DNA of 36,510 bases from Candidatus Fibrimonadaceae bacterium (GCA_031281345.1 JAITFN010000032.1:1-36510), one strand, 5' to 3'. Counted from the first letter of the stretch, positions 15,645 to 23,307 are shown. Numbers and translations are program-made. Notes: generated from the sequence alone by a model not told the origin.

Positions 15645-16973
15645 TCAAGTTCCTCCCATAACGCCATTGTTTGGAACAGGTATTACTGTGACGGCTTCAC
15701 TAACTTCCTCCTTATCTTTAATTCCTTTCTTTATTTGCAAAGTGAGCTTAAACGCTTTAACATCGGCTGGCGAAGTAGTGTTAGTGCTTATTTTTGATAC
15801 TTTAAAATTTTCAATTTCCAAATGTCCTTTTTGGGCTATTTCTTCTGATGAGTAAAACGCGGCTGTTATGCCTATGCAGGCATTGGTATTTGCAGGAACG
15901 CTAAATTCAAAATGCCTAGTTTTGGTTTCATCTGCTTTGACATCTTGCGGGGGGTAGAACAGAAAATCTGGAACACCACTTATGGGTGCGCCGTTCATAC
16001 TGGTACTTCTCAAGCCCACAGACAAATGGTCTTTGCCTGGTTGAAACATAGTCATGGGGTTGTACAACTCATTACCGTCTCTACAGGCAGATTTTTCGCA
16101 TGGTAAATCAAAACCTATGGTGTATTTTTCGCCAGCCACAAACGGATATAACCAGCAACTCCCAGTGTTGTTGGTTGTCGCTAAATAAAAATCCTTATGG
16201 TTTGTTCCGTTAGAAGTATTTGGAGGAAAACCTCTAAGAGAGATTGGAGCACCAGAAGTTGAAAGGGGGGATTCAGTAGAGCTGCCATTCTTGACTATGA
16301 AGCCAAAACCACTCGTAGGAGGATTCGTAGTGGGAGGAAATAGTGGTTCGGTTTTTTCATATTTAGAAGGCTCAAATTTAAGCTCAGTAACGCCGGTTGC
16401 CATTACAAGCAAAGTGGGGCATTCCGCTTCTTTATCAGTACCTAGGTTGTTGGGGCAATCCTGATCGGTAGTTATCGGTTCGCATTTACGTGTAAGTTCT
16501 TTTTTTGCGGCATCAAGCTCCCAGGTTATTTTCAACACTGCACGACAAGTTCCATCATTTTTGTAATGTACCTTTCTGAATTCGATGCCTTTAGTCAAGT
16601 CTTTATTTTTATTATAAGATTCTGCGGTTAGTGGGTTGCTACAATCTTCGTAGCAAACTTTTTTGGCTACCTTAAAAGTGCCGTTTTGGTTTTTCCAGCT
16701 TTTGGCACCCATTTGCGAAACATCTTCTTTTATAAGAGCAGACACCCTGCCTGCTTCTTCTGTGCTTGCAACCATATTTTGGCTGCGTACCCGCATTTTG
16801 GTGGAATCGCTAAAAACTCGCCCTGCCACGATAATTATGAATCCCATTATCGCCATATAAACAACAAGTTCTATCAGCGTGAATCCGCCGCTAATTCGCC
16901 ATTTTTTTTGAATAACTGACGCGCCGGCTTTTTTCAAAGCCAGCCTAGAAGTTTTGTAAATGGCGAATTTCAT
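15645..16973 (-). CDS. PilW-like minor prepilin with long leader (left operon, gene 1)
   Basis: 442 residues from ATG 16973 (GAGGT 8 nt upstream). The leader is unusually long, 30 residues, starting MKFAIYKTSRLALKKAGA and ending SGG|FTLIELVVYMAIMGF. The part from KAGA to SGG is encoded by the inverted repeat. The mature N-terminus is almost identical to the right-operon PilW (19341), which has a leader of only four residues, so the long leader is not native to PilW. The head has several Cys and a C-terminal jelly-roll-like stretch (DHLSVGLRSTS, RHFEFSVPA, HLEIENFKVSK) resembling carbohydrate-binding modules (tentative). Start codon and first ~15 codons lie inside the proposed invertible segment. 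Confidence 0.8.
   Translation of the reverse strand: MKFAIYKTSRLALKKAGASVIQKKWRISGGFTLIELVVYMAIMGFIIIVAGRVFSDSTKMRVRSQNMVASTEEAGRVSALIKEDVSQMGAKSWKNQNGTFKVAKKVCYEDCSNPLTAESYNKNKDLTKGIEFRKVHYKNDGTCRAVLKITWELDAAKKELTRKCEPITTDQDCPNNLGTDKEAECPTLLVMATGVTELKFEPSKYEKTEPLFPPTTNPPTSGFGFIVKNGSSTESPLSTSGAPISLRGFPPNTSNGTNHKDFYLATTNNTGSCWLYPFVAGEKYTIGFDLPCEKSACRDGNELYNPMTMFQPGKDHLSVGLRSTSMNGAPISGVPDFLFYPPQDVKADETKTRHFEFSVPANTNACIGITAAFYSSEEIAQKGHLEIENFKVSKISTNTTSPADVKAFKLTLQIKKGIKDKEEVSEAVTVIPVPNNGVMGGT
16876..16928 (-). repeat. Inverted repeat IR-L (recombination site, left)
   Basis: On the minus strand this starts GCCGGCGCG, then a base, CAGTTAT, a base, CAAAAAAA. It matches the plus strand at 18332-18384 in 44 of 53 positions by hand alignment, without gaps and in the same reading frame (Ala-Gly-Ala ... 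Val-Ile-Gln-Lys ... Ser-Gly-Gly-Phe-Thr-Leu). The strongest block is the first 26 bases (24 identical). It covers leader codons of the left PilW-like prepilin. Confidence 0.85.
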
Positions 16974-16983
16974 AGCGAATACC

Positions 16984-17247
16984 TCATTTATCCAGTTTGG
17001 AATCAATGTGTTCTCTATCCGAAGTTTTCAAAAATCCGTTCTTTTCCAAAATAAATGTAAGTTCGCTTATGGCATTATTCAGATGTGCAAAATCGTTGGT
17101 TTTCAACTTTCCATGGAAATCATCTAATTTTTTATCCATTTTTTTATCAAGTTGACCATTCTGCCAAATAAACCCACATGCAATGGCTACAAGGATAACC
17201 AAAGTCCTTATGTTGTCTTCGCTTAACACCATACTCAAAAATTCCAT
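16984..17247 (-). CDS. Small membrane protein encoded inside the invertible segment
   Basis: 87 residues. A membrane helix (~12-29, TLVILVAIACGFIWQNG) is followed by a charged helical tail (LDKKMDKKLDDFHGKL, then NNAISELTFILEKNGFL), a layout resembling small holin-like or accessory membrane proteins, but no family is recognised. Start chosen at 17247, where AGAGGT is well spaced; an open frame extends to 17292. It lies 10 bp before the PilW-like start and would be the constant first gene of whichever pilin operon is on. A role in pilus assembly or switch control is only a guess. Confidence 0.65.
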   Translation of the reverse strand: MEFLSMVLSEDNIRTLVILVAIACGFIWQNGQLDKKMDKKLDDFHGKLKTNDFAHLNNAISELTFILEKNGFLKTSDREHIDSKLDK

Positions 17248-17267
17248 AATACCTCTTGCTATGCAAT

Positions 17268-17278
17268 AATCTAGATAA
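17268..17278 (-). promoter_or_regulatory. Candidate outward promoter of the pilin switch
   Basis: TTATCTAGATT on the minus strand, 20 nt before ATG 17247. Close to the box before orn (TTTCTAGATT) and to the window consensus. It is the only recognisable box pointing at the left pilin operon and lies inside the invertible segment. The recombinase side of the gap (17300-17345) has an AT-rich TATATATTATTTTT that may be the divergent promoter. Confidence 0.45.
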
Positions 17279-17360
17279 AAACAACAAACCATTTTTCAAA
17301 GGCCTTATACAATAAATATATATTATTTTTAGGACAAAAATTCAAATTAGGAGGGATTTT

Positions 17361-18329
17361 TTGGAAAAAAAGTTAATTTTGGGCGATTTTCTCTTGAGCA
17401 TTACAAACCTAAGAGAAAAGCGCAGAAAGTGGGGCGAAATACTGGAAAACTACCTCGCAGATTTCGCTAAAACAGCCAAGGCTAAAAAAAATTGGAAAAC
17501 TCAGGTTGAAAGGCAAGTTTGCACAATAAAAACTTGGTTTTCCAGTCAAAAAATAGTCTATTATGGCGACTTAACTAGAGAAAAGGCAAGGGGTTACGCG
17601 GAATGGAGGGGCAAGAAATCTGCCTCCACCATAAACAAGGAGCTTTTGAGGATAAGGTCAATCATAAAGTTTGCGGAAAGATTCCTTGGGCAAGCACCGA
17701 ATTTTGCCTTTGAAAAAATAAGTGTATCGGAAACAAGTGAAAACACTAGACTTGTGACTCCTTTTTCTATTGAGGAGTGCAAAATTCTATTAAAGTGGCT
17801 AAAAAAATACACCCATTTTCACGATATGATTCTGCTTATGCTCTTGACTGGCATAGAGAGCAAAGCAGCTACCCTTATGACAAGAGAGTGGTGGAATATC
17901 AAGGAGAAAATGCTTTTTGTGTTTCCCCAGAAAATTTCGGGGGTTATAGACGCAAAAACGCAGCACAGGGCTAGGAAAATTCCCATTAGCGGCACTATGT
18001 TTGAAATTTACAAGCGAGCGCATATTTTCATAGAAAATAACGGTCGCAGGTTCAATCTCAAATGCCAAAAACTGTTCAAAAAATGCTCCCTGCAAACAGG
18101 CATAAAAAACATACATTGCCACAGATTCAGGCACACATTCGCAAGCCAGGCTTTGAGTGCGGGTTTTGACATCGTTAGGGTCTCTAAAATGCTCGGTCAC
18201 AAGAACATAAACATCACCTTGAAACATTACGCAGATTTTGTTTTTAGCGAAAGCGATGCTGGTTTTGAAGGAATGGTTAAAGTTCACAAAGAATGGGTAA
18301 AATTTTTGAACGAAAAGTACTTTGGATAA
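17361..18329 (+). CDS. Tyrosine recombinase of the pilin switch, first catalytic Arg replaced
   Basis: 322 residues, TTG start with GGAGGG upstream. N-terminal SAM-like core-binding domain (~25-120), then the catalytic domain. The second half is intact: Lys in the strand TQHRARKIPIS, H254-x-x-R257 (HCHRFRHTFAS), H280 (MLGHKNINITLKHY) and the nucleophile Y290. The position of the first catalytic Arg (normally TG-x-R) reads T163-G-I-E166-S, a Glu. Tyrosine recombinases cut and rejoin DNA at paired inverted arms; this one sits between two inverted repeats and its stop codon is within a 33-bp palindrome, so it most likely acts on them. The Arg change may weaken or abolish activity. Confidence 0.85.
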   Translation: MEKKLILGDFLLSITNLREKRRKWGEILENYLADFAKTAKAKKNWKTQVERQVCTIKTWFSSQKIVYYGDLTREKARGYAEWRGKKSASTINKELLRIRSIIKFAERFLGQAPNFAFEKISVSETSENTRLVTPFSIEECKILLKWLKKYTHFHDMILLMLLTGIESKAATLMTREWWNIKEKMLFVFPQKISGVIDAKTQHRARKIPISGTMFEIYKRAHIFIENNGRRFNLKCQKLFKKCSLQTGIKNIHCHRFRHTFASQALSAGFDIVRVSKMLGHKNINITLKHYADFVFSESDAGFEGMVKVHKEWVKFLNEKYFG

Positions 18330-18353
18330 CTGCCGGCGCGGCAGTTATCCAAA
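18321..18353. repeat. 33-bp palindrome at the right recombination site
   Basis: Perfect 15-bp arms, TTTGGATAACTGCCG and CGGCAGTTATCCAAA, around a GCG centre. It spans the recombinase stop codon and the start of IR-R. The left site has an imperfect counterpart, TTTGAA...TTCAAA around the same core. The form, inverted arms around a short centre, is that of a tyrosine-recombinase core site; it could also act as a transcript hairpin, but no U-run follows. Confidence 0.8.
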
Positions 18354-18384
18354 AAAATCGACGAATGAGCGGTGGGTTTACGCT
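18332..18384 (+). repeat. Inverted repeat IR-R (recombination site, right)
   Basis: Starts GCCGGCGCG on the plus strand and pairs with 16928-16876 on the minus strand (44 of 53 positions). It encodes, in frame with the right FimT-like prepilin, the leader residues Ala-Gly-Ala-Ala-Val-Ile-Gln-Lys through Ser-Gly-Gly, although no good start codon or ribosome-binding site precedes it in the present orientation. Confidence 0.85.
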
Positions 18385-18883
18385 ACTGGAAGTGATGGTG
18401 GTTGTGATACTCATAGGCATTCTCGCTTCGCTTGCTTATGCCAGCCTAATTGAGTTGATTTCCACCAATCGTGCCAAAGAAACGGCACAGACTTTGAGAA
18501 CTTTCGCAGAGAGAGCCTTGAACGAGGGCAAGAGGCAGAATAAAAATGTCACTATTGCAGTAATTGGCAAAGAGATACAATACACGCCAGAAGGTTCAGG
18601 TAGCGTAACAATCAAAGAACCGCTTGGAAACGGCTTTTCTGCAAGTAGCACTGAGCCAGCACCAACTTGCGAAAGCGGCACTCTCAGTAGTTTTAACAGT
18701 GGAGTTATTTCTCAATTAAAAATCGGAATTTCTAGCATTGCTCTAGTAAACGATAACAAAAAAAACGAAGGTTATTTTGTTGCCTGCGATGCTAGGGGCT
18801 ATTGCGGAGCAGCGGTGAAAGTGAATAGCAAAAATTTTTTCGTTGCCTGCATAAAGAGAAAAAACGGTTGGGAGGCTTTATGA
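18365..18883 (+). CDS. FimT/GspH-like prepilin (right operon, gene 1), probably silent in this orientation
   Basis: 172 residues from ATG 18365 (MSGG|FTLLEVMVVVILIGILASLAY). The frame is open further upstream through the repeat to ATG 18293 inside the recombinase gene, encoding an AGAAVIQKNRRMSGG leader. Neither ATG has a convincing ribosome-binding site, and no promoter box is seen, so expression in the shown orientation would rely on read-through from the recombinase. After inversion it would gain the start codon and leader MKFAIYKTSRLALKK from the left side. The head ends with FVACDARGYCGAAVK as in the left copy. Glu at +5 present. Confidence 0.75.
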   Translation: MSGGFTLLEVMVVVILIGILASLAYASLIELISTNRAKETAQTLRTFAERALNEGKRQNKNVTIAVIGKEIQYTPEGSGSVTIKEPLGNGFSASSTEPAPTCESGTLSSFNSGVISQLKIGISSIALVNDNKKNEGYFVACDARGYCGAAVKVNSKNFFVACIKRKNGWEAL

Positions 18884-19338
18884 AAAAGGGTTTTGGCATC
18901 CTTGAAGTTCTCATCGCCGCGGTGGTACTCGGATTCCTTATTATTGGGTTAAACAAATTGCAACTTGGAAATAGAGAAGCGTTGCTCAGAGTTAGGGAAC
19001 GAGATGCTGCTAGTTTCATTGCTCAACACGTTTTAGATTCGCTTGGAGCTGTGGGCATAAATTCAATCGAAGAAAAACAAAAAGATAAATGTGGCAATAA
19101 AATGTTGGTGCATTGCAACCCGGATTACACATACTATTTTGGAAACGATAAAGAAGGCATAAGCGCACCAGTTAGCTACAGAGTTGAAGTGGAACTTTTG
19201 ACGACTAGCTTTAAGCAAGAAGATAACACAAAATTTGAAAAATTAGAAAACATTTATGCCAAAAGTCTTAAAGCAACTGTTTTGTGGAAATATAAAGGTC
19301 AAGACCAGTCCATACAAGTAGCAAAGGTGGTGAGGTAA
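18880..19338 (+). CDS. PilV-like minor prepilin (right operon, gene 2)
   Basis: 152 residues. MKKG|FGILEVLIAAVVLGF with Glu at +5; the first ~60 residues match the left copy almost residue for residue, the head is different apart from the closing VLWKYKGQDQSIQV. ATG 18880 lies in an ATGA overlap with the FimT-like stop and has GGGAGG 5 nt upstream; an earlier TTG is unlikely. Part of the pilus-tip priming complex by analogy. Confidence 0.82.
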   Translation: MKKGFGILEVLIAAVVLGFLIIGLNKLQLGNREALLRVRERDAASFIAQHVLDSLGAVGINSIEEKQKDKCGNKMLVHCNPDYTYYFGNDKEGISAPVSYRVEVELLTTSFKQEDNTKFEKLENIYAKSLKATVLWKYKGQDQSIQVAKVVR

Positions 19339-19340
19339 AT

Positions 19341-20789
19341 ATGAAACGAGCATTCACTCTAATAGAACTCGTTGTATATATGGCAATTATGGGCTTCATA
19401 ATAATTGTGGCAGGGCGTGTTTTTAGCGATTCCACCAAAATGCGTGTGCGAAGCCAAAATATGATTAAGAACAGCGAAGAGGTTGGCAGAGTCTCTAATT
19501 TGATTAAAGAAGATATGTCTCAAATGGGCGTGAAGGCTTGGGGGCAGAGCGTGAACAATGAATATGCTGTTTACAATGTTGGGAAAAATAATCCAAAAAT
19601 ATATTGGAATGCAACTTCTACACCAGGTACTGGCGATTCATCATCCTATGCCTTGAAGCATAATAAACGAGCAAACGAGACTTTCCGCGATAGCATAGCT
19701 TTTCGCAAGGCAGCTTTTGATGAACAAGGGCGCTTTTTAGGCATACGCGAAATTATATGGAAAGTCACAAATGATAGCTTGCTTCTTCGCCGTTGTGCCA
19801 CAATACATAAATGCGCTGCTTCTCCTTCAAATGCCGTTTGTGGTCCAATAGACAATGACTTAGTTGTATGCCCAGAAAAAACAAGCGCGAAGGATGCTGA
19901 TTCCGTTCTAATAGCAAAAAATATTACAAATTTCAATATAATTCCAAGCAAACCAGGAATGGCAGGCAACACGACAGACACTCTATTCGGGAAAAGCACC
20001 GACAAATTCAGACTTTTGTCGAGGACTCCCAGTACTGGTGATATTAAGGAAATAACAAACATAGACCCCGGCACCGGCACCGAAACAACCGTGTCTAATT
20101 TTGCCCAGAATAATACTGAAACGGGAAAATCACACAACCAACTTTACCTATCAGAATACCTTAAAACCGATTACAAAGACTGCAAGAAGCTGACTTTCAT
20201 AAAAGACGAAACTTACGCAATTGAATTCAAAATGCCTTTCTCCATTCTCTCTACCGCAGCAGATTCACAATTGGTTCTCAACAGTACGCAATTCGTACCG
20301 GGCAGGGATCACCTAGCAATAGGGCTGAGAACCGCAGGCGTAGTAAGCCCTACTCCTCCCCCTGGCGCACCCAAAGATATTTTGTTTTACCCCGCCCAAT
20401 CTGCCGAAGCCGCAGACTTAGCAAGGCATATAGAATTTTCAGTAAGCCAAAACTTGGAAGCCTGCGTTGCTATAATTATGGCATACTATTCTCCCACTGT
20501 ATCCACAGGTCAGTTCAGCGGTGCGGGCGGAAAACTCAAATTCAGCAATTTCAAAATATTCCGCAAAGCAGACGAAACCTTCAATTTTCCTAAATCAGCG
20601 AGTGATGCCGATTACGGCACGGAAGCAATAACAAACCTGACCGAAAGAATAAAACAGAAAACAAATGCCAAAGCTTTTGAGCTAATACTAGAAATAGAGA
20701 ACAAAGGCGAGAAATCGGGAACATCTTCGAGCAAAGGAAAAGGAATGGTGATAATAACTCCTAACAACGGTGTTATACCTAAAGACTGA
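19341..20789 (+). CDS. PilW-like minor prepilin (right operon, gene 3)
   Basis: 482 residues. Leader MKRA then FTLIELVVYMAIMGFIII; the residue before the cleavage site is Ala instead of the usual Gly, which prepilin peptidases tolerate less well. The following ~65 residues (AGRVFSDSTKMRVRSQNM, IKEDMSQMG) are nearly identical to the left PilW. The head has cysteines and a C-terminal jelly-roll-like part (RDHLAIGLRTAG, RHIEFSVSQNLEACVAII, KLKFSNFKIFRK) parallel to the left copy, possibly sugar-binding. It begins 2 bp after the PilV-like stop. In the left operon the PilW gene is first; here it is third. Confidence 0.82.
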   Translation: MKRAFTLIELVVYMAIMGFIIIVAGRVFSDSTKMRVRSQNMIKNSEEVGRVSNLIKEDMSQMGVKAWGQSVNNEYAVYNVGKNNPKIYWNATSTPGTGDSSSYALKHNKRANETFRDSIAFRKAAFDEQGRFLGIREIIWKVTNDSLLLRRCATIHKCAASPSNAVCGPIDNDLVVCPEKTSAKDADSVLIAKNITNFNIIPSKPGMAGNTTDTLFGKSTDKFRLLSRTPSTGDIKEITNIDPGTGTETTVSNFAQNNTETGKSHNQLYLSEYLKTDYKDCKKLTFIKDETYAIEFKMPFSILSTAADSQLVLNSTQFVPGRDHLAIGLRTAGVVSPTPPPGAPKDILFYPAQSAEAADLARHIEFSVSQNLEACVAIIMAYYSPTVSTGQFSGAGGKLKFSNFKIFRKADETFNFPKSASDADYGTEAITNLTERIKQKTNAKAFELILEIENKGEKSGTSSSKGKGMVIITPNNGVIPKD

Positions 20790-20798
20790 GGAGGTTTT

Positions 20799-23255
20799 AT
20801 GAAACGTGGCATATCTCTAATAGCCGTTTTAATGTTCATGCTTGCCGCCACAACTGCTAGCGTGGTTATTTTTCGCATAATAGGTTCGGAGAATTTTTCC
20901 AGCGGGGCAAGGCTAAAAGCAAGTGAGGCTTACCAAGCGAGCGAGAGCGGCATAGATTATGTACGCAGTTGGATGGAAAACAAAGCCGCAGACGCTGGTG
21001 CATTGGTAACTCAATACTACGAGGCAGGGGGTAAGCAACCGATTAAGATATTCAAAGACGAAATAGTAATTAACGATAAACAAAAATTCTCAGCTTTTTT
21101 AATTGGCATAGACTCGACAGCAAAACCTGTGCTAAAGCTAAAAGTCTTGGTTGAGGGTAATGCTAGAGATTCTTCAAAGGTATTTCAAACGGCTATTCTA
21201 AGCACAGACGGATTGTATAAGGTATTTATGCCAGATGAAATTGAAAGACAAAAATCCAATCCTCCTCCTCCTGACGATTATTTTGGTTCAAGTGTGGAAT
21301 TTCAGGGAGAAAAAGAATTTTCTAGTGCTACAATAAATGGCAATTGGACTGGAAATCCTCCGAAAATAACGGGTAATTTCATAGTGACCGGAAATTTGCA
21401 GAACAGCGGCAACAGTGTTGATATTGGCAATAATGCGTGTGTTGGTGGAAACTACAGCTCAAATAACGACAAGGTATCAATAAAAGGGGGTCTATATATG
21501 GGTAGCTCCTCTGAATTTGTAGGTACAACTGGTTCCTATAATGATGTTTACTGCGAAGGAGACCTGAGATTTGGAACAAATGGTAAAGGCGAAATGATAA
21601 AAGGCAGCCTTACCATAAATGGGAAAATATCTGGCTTTAATGGAGGCAGAAGGTATAGAGTTGATGGCAGTTTAGTTCTAGGCGACACGGTCCCTTCCAC
21701 AGCTTATATAGATGGTGCTGGTTTGGAAAGTGACAATAATAGTTTCGTTGTTTGCGATAATGTTTGGACGGCTAATGCAGCTGGAGTTAGAGCAACTGCA
21801 GCCCAAGGCGAAAAAATTCATTTCAACTATGGCAAAACTCCTGATGACGGCTGTTCATACAAGCCAAATGCGACCCTGTTTTTCAAAAGTGCCGCTCGCA
21901 CTATTGCCGATAATCTTCCAAATCTAGAATGGAAAACCCAGCCTAATCCTCCTGTAGGTTATTTTAAAAGCAAGAATTTAACTAATACTGAACCTAATTT
22001 ATCTCCTTCAAATAAACCTGCGGGAGCAAGTTCAATAAAAGAATATTGCATGAAAATTTTGGGTGAACCGCAACCGGGTAGTGGTTGCGATGGCAGTAAA
22101 TACAAAGTGAACGATCCCATAGTATCTTCACTGGCTTCAATAAAAGAATTCTTGGCAGCTAAGGCAGACACATCATCAATCAAGTATAATGATTTTGTAT
22201 GTCTGAGCAATAAAGAAGCTCTTGTTATAAGTGGCGGTGTGATTAAAGAACATGGCAGTAAAGATTTTGGATGGCAGTCTAGTTACATACTTCCAACTGT
22301 ACTCAATGATTGTTATAACAAGCTGAAAGATAAACCAAATATGCTTTACGGTGGCGTGGGTGGCTATCTAGTTGTAAAACTAAATCAAGACCAACTTTAC
22401 ACCCTTAATACTCCATTAAAGGGAAAATTTATTTTTATCTATGAAAAACCACAAAAGATTGTGTCCATAGCACCCACCACAAATACTTCCAAAGTAATGA
22501 TATTCTTTGAAAAAGGAATCCATATAGGCGTAAGTGATGGAGAAATGGTAAGTGCAGGATGCGTTTCCAATAACGATGTTTGTAACGACGACAATAAAGG
22601 AGGTTTCTGTAAATACAATTATTTTATATACTCTCTAGAGGATATTAATAAAGCAAATAGTTGGGATAAAAGATGCCCACTTGAAGGTAATGTCTTTTTC
22701 CCATCAAGCACTTGCGCACGTTTAGTTAAAGCAGATAACGATTTCAGCTTGAAAAAAAATGAAAACGAACTTTTTAGAGATCTTGTGGATATGGGCATTT
22801 TGTGCGAGCGCAAGGCAGGAATTAACTCTGATGATTGCAAAGATCACGTAGAGCCCCCACCACCGCCGCCACCGCCTGGTAGTGTTCCCGGTGAATCAGA
22901 CAACATTTGGATACCAATAGCCAGCCGTCTGCCAATAAAACTAGAAACCAAAGAAATAAGAAAAGAAACCCTCCAAGGAAAGCTAGATGACCTCAAAGCC
23001 TCAATCATCGTAATGCCTCGTGTAATACGTTTGGCCCCAAACCAAATAACCGTCAATGACCCAAGCAAATTAATAAACTACTACGAATTATTATACCTGA
23101 ACGGTGCAACAACAATCTCCCCCAAACCAATTCCAACAACTTGCGATGGCGACATCACCAAATATGATGCTAGCAAAAAAGGCAGATACAAATGCACTTT
23201 CAGCAACAAAGATATTTCGCCTTTCTATGTGATTGTAAAGAAAATAGGCAATTAG
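20799..23255 (+). CDS. PilX/GspK-like minor pilin with beta-helix domain (right operon, gene 4)
   Basis: 818 residues. MKRG|ISLIAVLMFMLAATTASVV, no Glu at +5, as in its left paralogue. A helix region to ~150, then beta-helix repeats (~185-310: ITGNFIVTGNLQNSGNSVDIGNN, GGLYMGSSSEF, IKGSLTINGKI), a long Cys-containing middle, a run of nine prolines (~687-695) and a C-terminal domain with IIVMPRVIRLAP and YELLYLNGAT. Probably the tip subunit and main exposed part of this pilus form. GAGGAGG lies 5 nt upstream; a strong terminator follows the stop at 23269. Confidence 0.8.
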   Translation: MKRGISLIAVLMFMLAATTASVVIFRIIGSENFSSGARLKASEAYQASESGIDYVRSWMENKAADAGALVTQYYEAGGKQPIKIFKDEIVINDKQKFSAFLIGIDSTAKPVLKLKVLVEGNARDSSKVFQTAILSTDGLYKVFMPDEIERQKSNPPPPDDYFGSSVEFQGEKEFSSATINGNWTGNPPKITGNFIVTGNLQNSGNSVDIGNNACVGGNYSSNNDKVSIKGGLYMGSSSEFVGTTGSYNDVYCEGDLRFGTNGKGEMIKGSLTINGKISGFNGGRRYRVDGSLVLGDTVPSTAYIDGAGLESDNNSFVVCDNVWTANAAGVRATAAQGEKIHFNYGKTPDDGCSYKPNATLFFKSAARTIADNLPNLEWKTQPNPPVGYFKSKNLTNTEPNLSPSNKPAGASSIKEYCMKILGEPQPGSGCDGSKYKVNDPIVSSLASIKEFLAAKADTSSIKYNDFVCLSNKEALVISGGVIKEHGSKDFGWQSSYILPTVLNDCYNKLKDKPNMLYGGVGGYLVVKLNQDQLYTLNTPLKGKFIFIYEKPQKIVSIAPTTNTSKVMIFFEKGIHIGVSDGEMVSAGCVSNNDVCNDDNKGGFCKYNYFIYSLEDINKANSWDKRCPLEGNVFFPSSTCARLVKADNDFSLKKNENELFRDLVDMGILCERKAGINSDDCKDHVEPPPPPPPPGSVPGESDNIWIPIASRLPIKLETKEIRKETLQGKLDDLKASIIVMPRVIRLAPNQITVNDPSKLINYYELLYLNGATTISPKPIPTTCDGDITKYDASKKGRYKCTFSNKDISPFYVIVKKIGN

Positions 23256-23268
23256 AGCTATAAAGTAC

Positions 23269-23300
23269 CTTGCACCTTAGCTCAGGTGCAAGCAACTTTT
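23269..23300 (+). terminator. Rho-independent terminator of the right pilin operon
   Basis: Perfect 9-bp stem CTTGCACCT / AGGTGCAAG with a 6-base loop, then CAACTTTT, 14 bp past the PilX-like stop. The next promoter begins at its T-run. Confidence 0.75.
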
Positions 23301-23307
23301 CTATATT
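23297..23307 (+). promoter_or_regulatory. Promoter box of the toxin-antitoxin pair
   Basis: TTTTCTATATT, identical to the boxes before cheX and V-ATPase D. It lies 35 nt before the GTG start at 23343. Confidence 0.6.

Larger units (their letters stand above)
16929..18331. mobile_element. Predicted invertible DNA segment (inverton) with its own recombinase
   Basis: About 1.4 kb bounded by inverted repeats 16876-16928 and 18332-18384. It contains, on the plus strand, a tyrosine recombinase whose stop codon abuts the right repeat and, on the minus strand, an 87-residue membrane protein plus the ribosome-binding site, start codon and first ~15 codons of the left PilW-like prepilin. Inversion across GCCGGCGCG would attach that start to the right FimT-like prepilin in frame, giving a 30-residue leader of the same length. 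The promoter at 17268 thus could serve either operon. Inferred from sequence layout; not observed in two states here. Confidence 0.65.

Noticed and set aside
17799-18287. 162-residue open frame opposite the recombinase
   Set aside because: Cys/Phe-rich composition typical of an antisense shadow; the plus-strand recombinase motifs are clear.
19646-20137. 163-residue open frame opposite the right PilW-like gene
   Set aside because: Low-complexity hydrophobic shadow; the plus strand has pilin homology throughout.
22850-22880. CCN-type repeat in the right PilX gene as a phase-variable tract
   Set aside because: Encodes nine prolines with mixed third bases; slippage would mostly be in units of three and keep frame.
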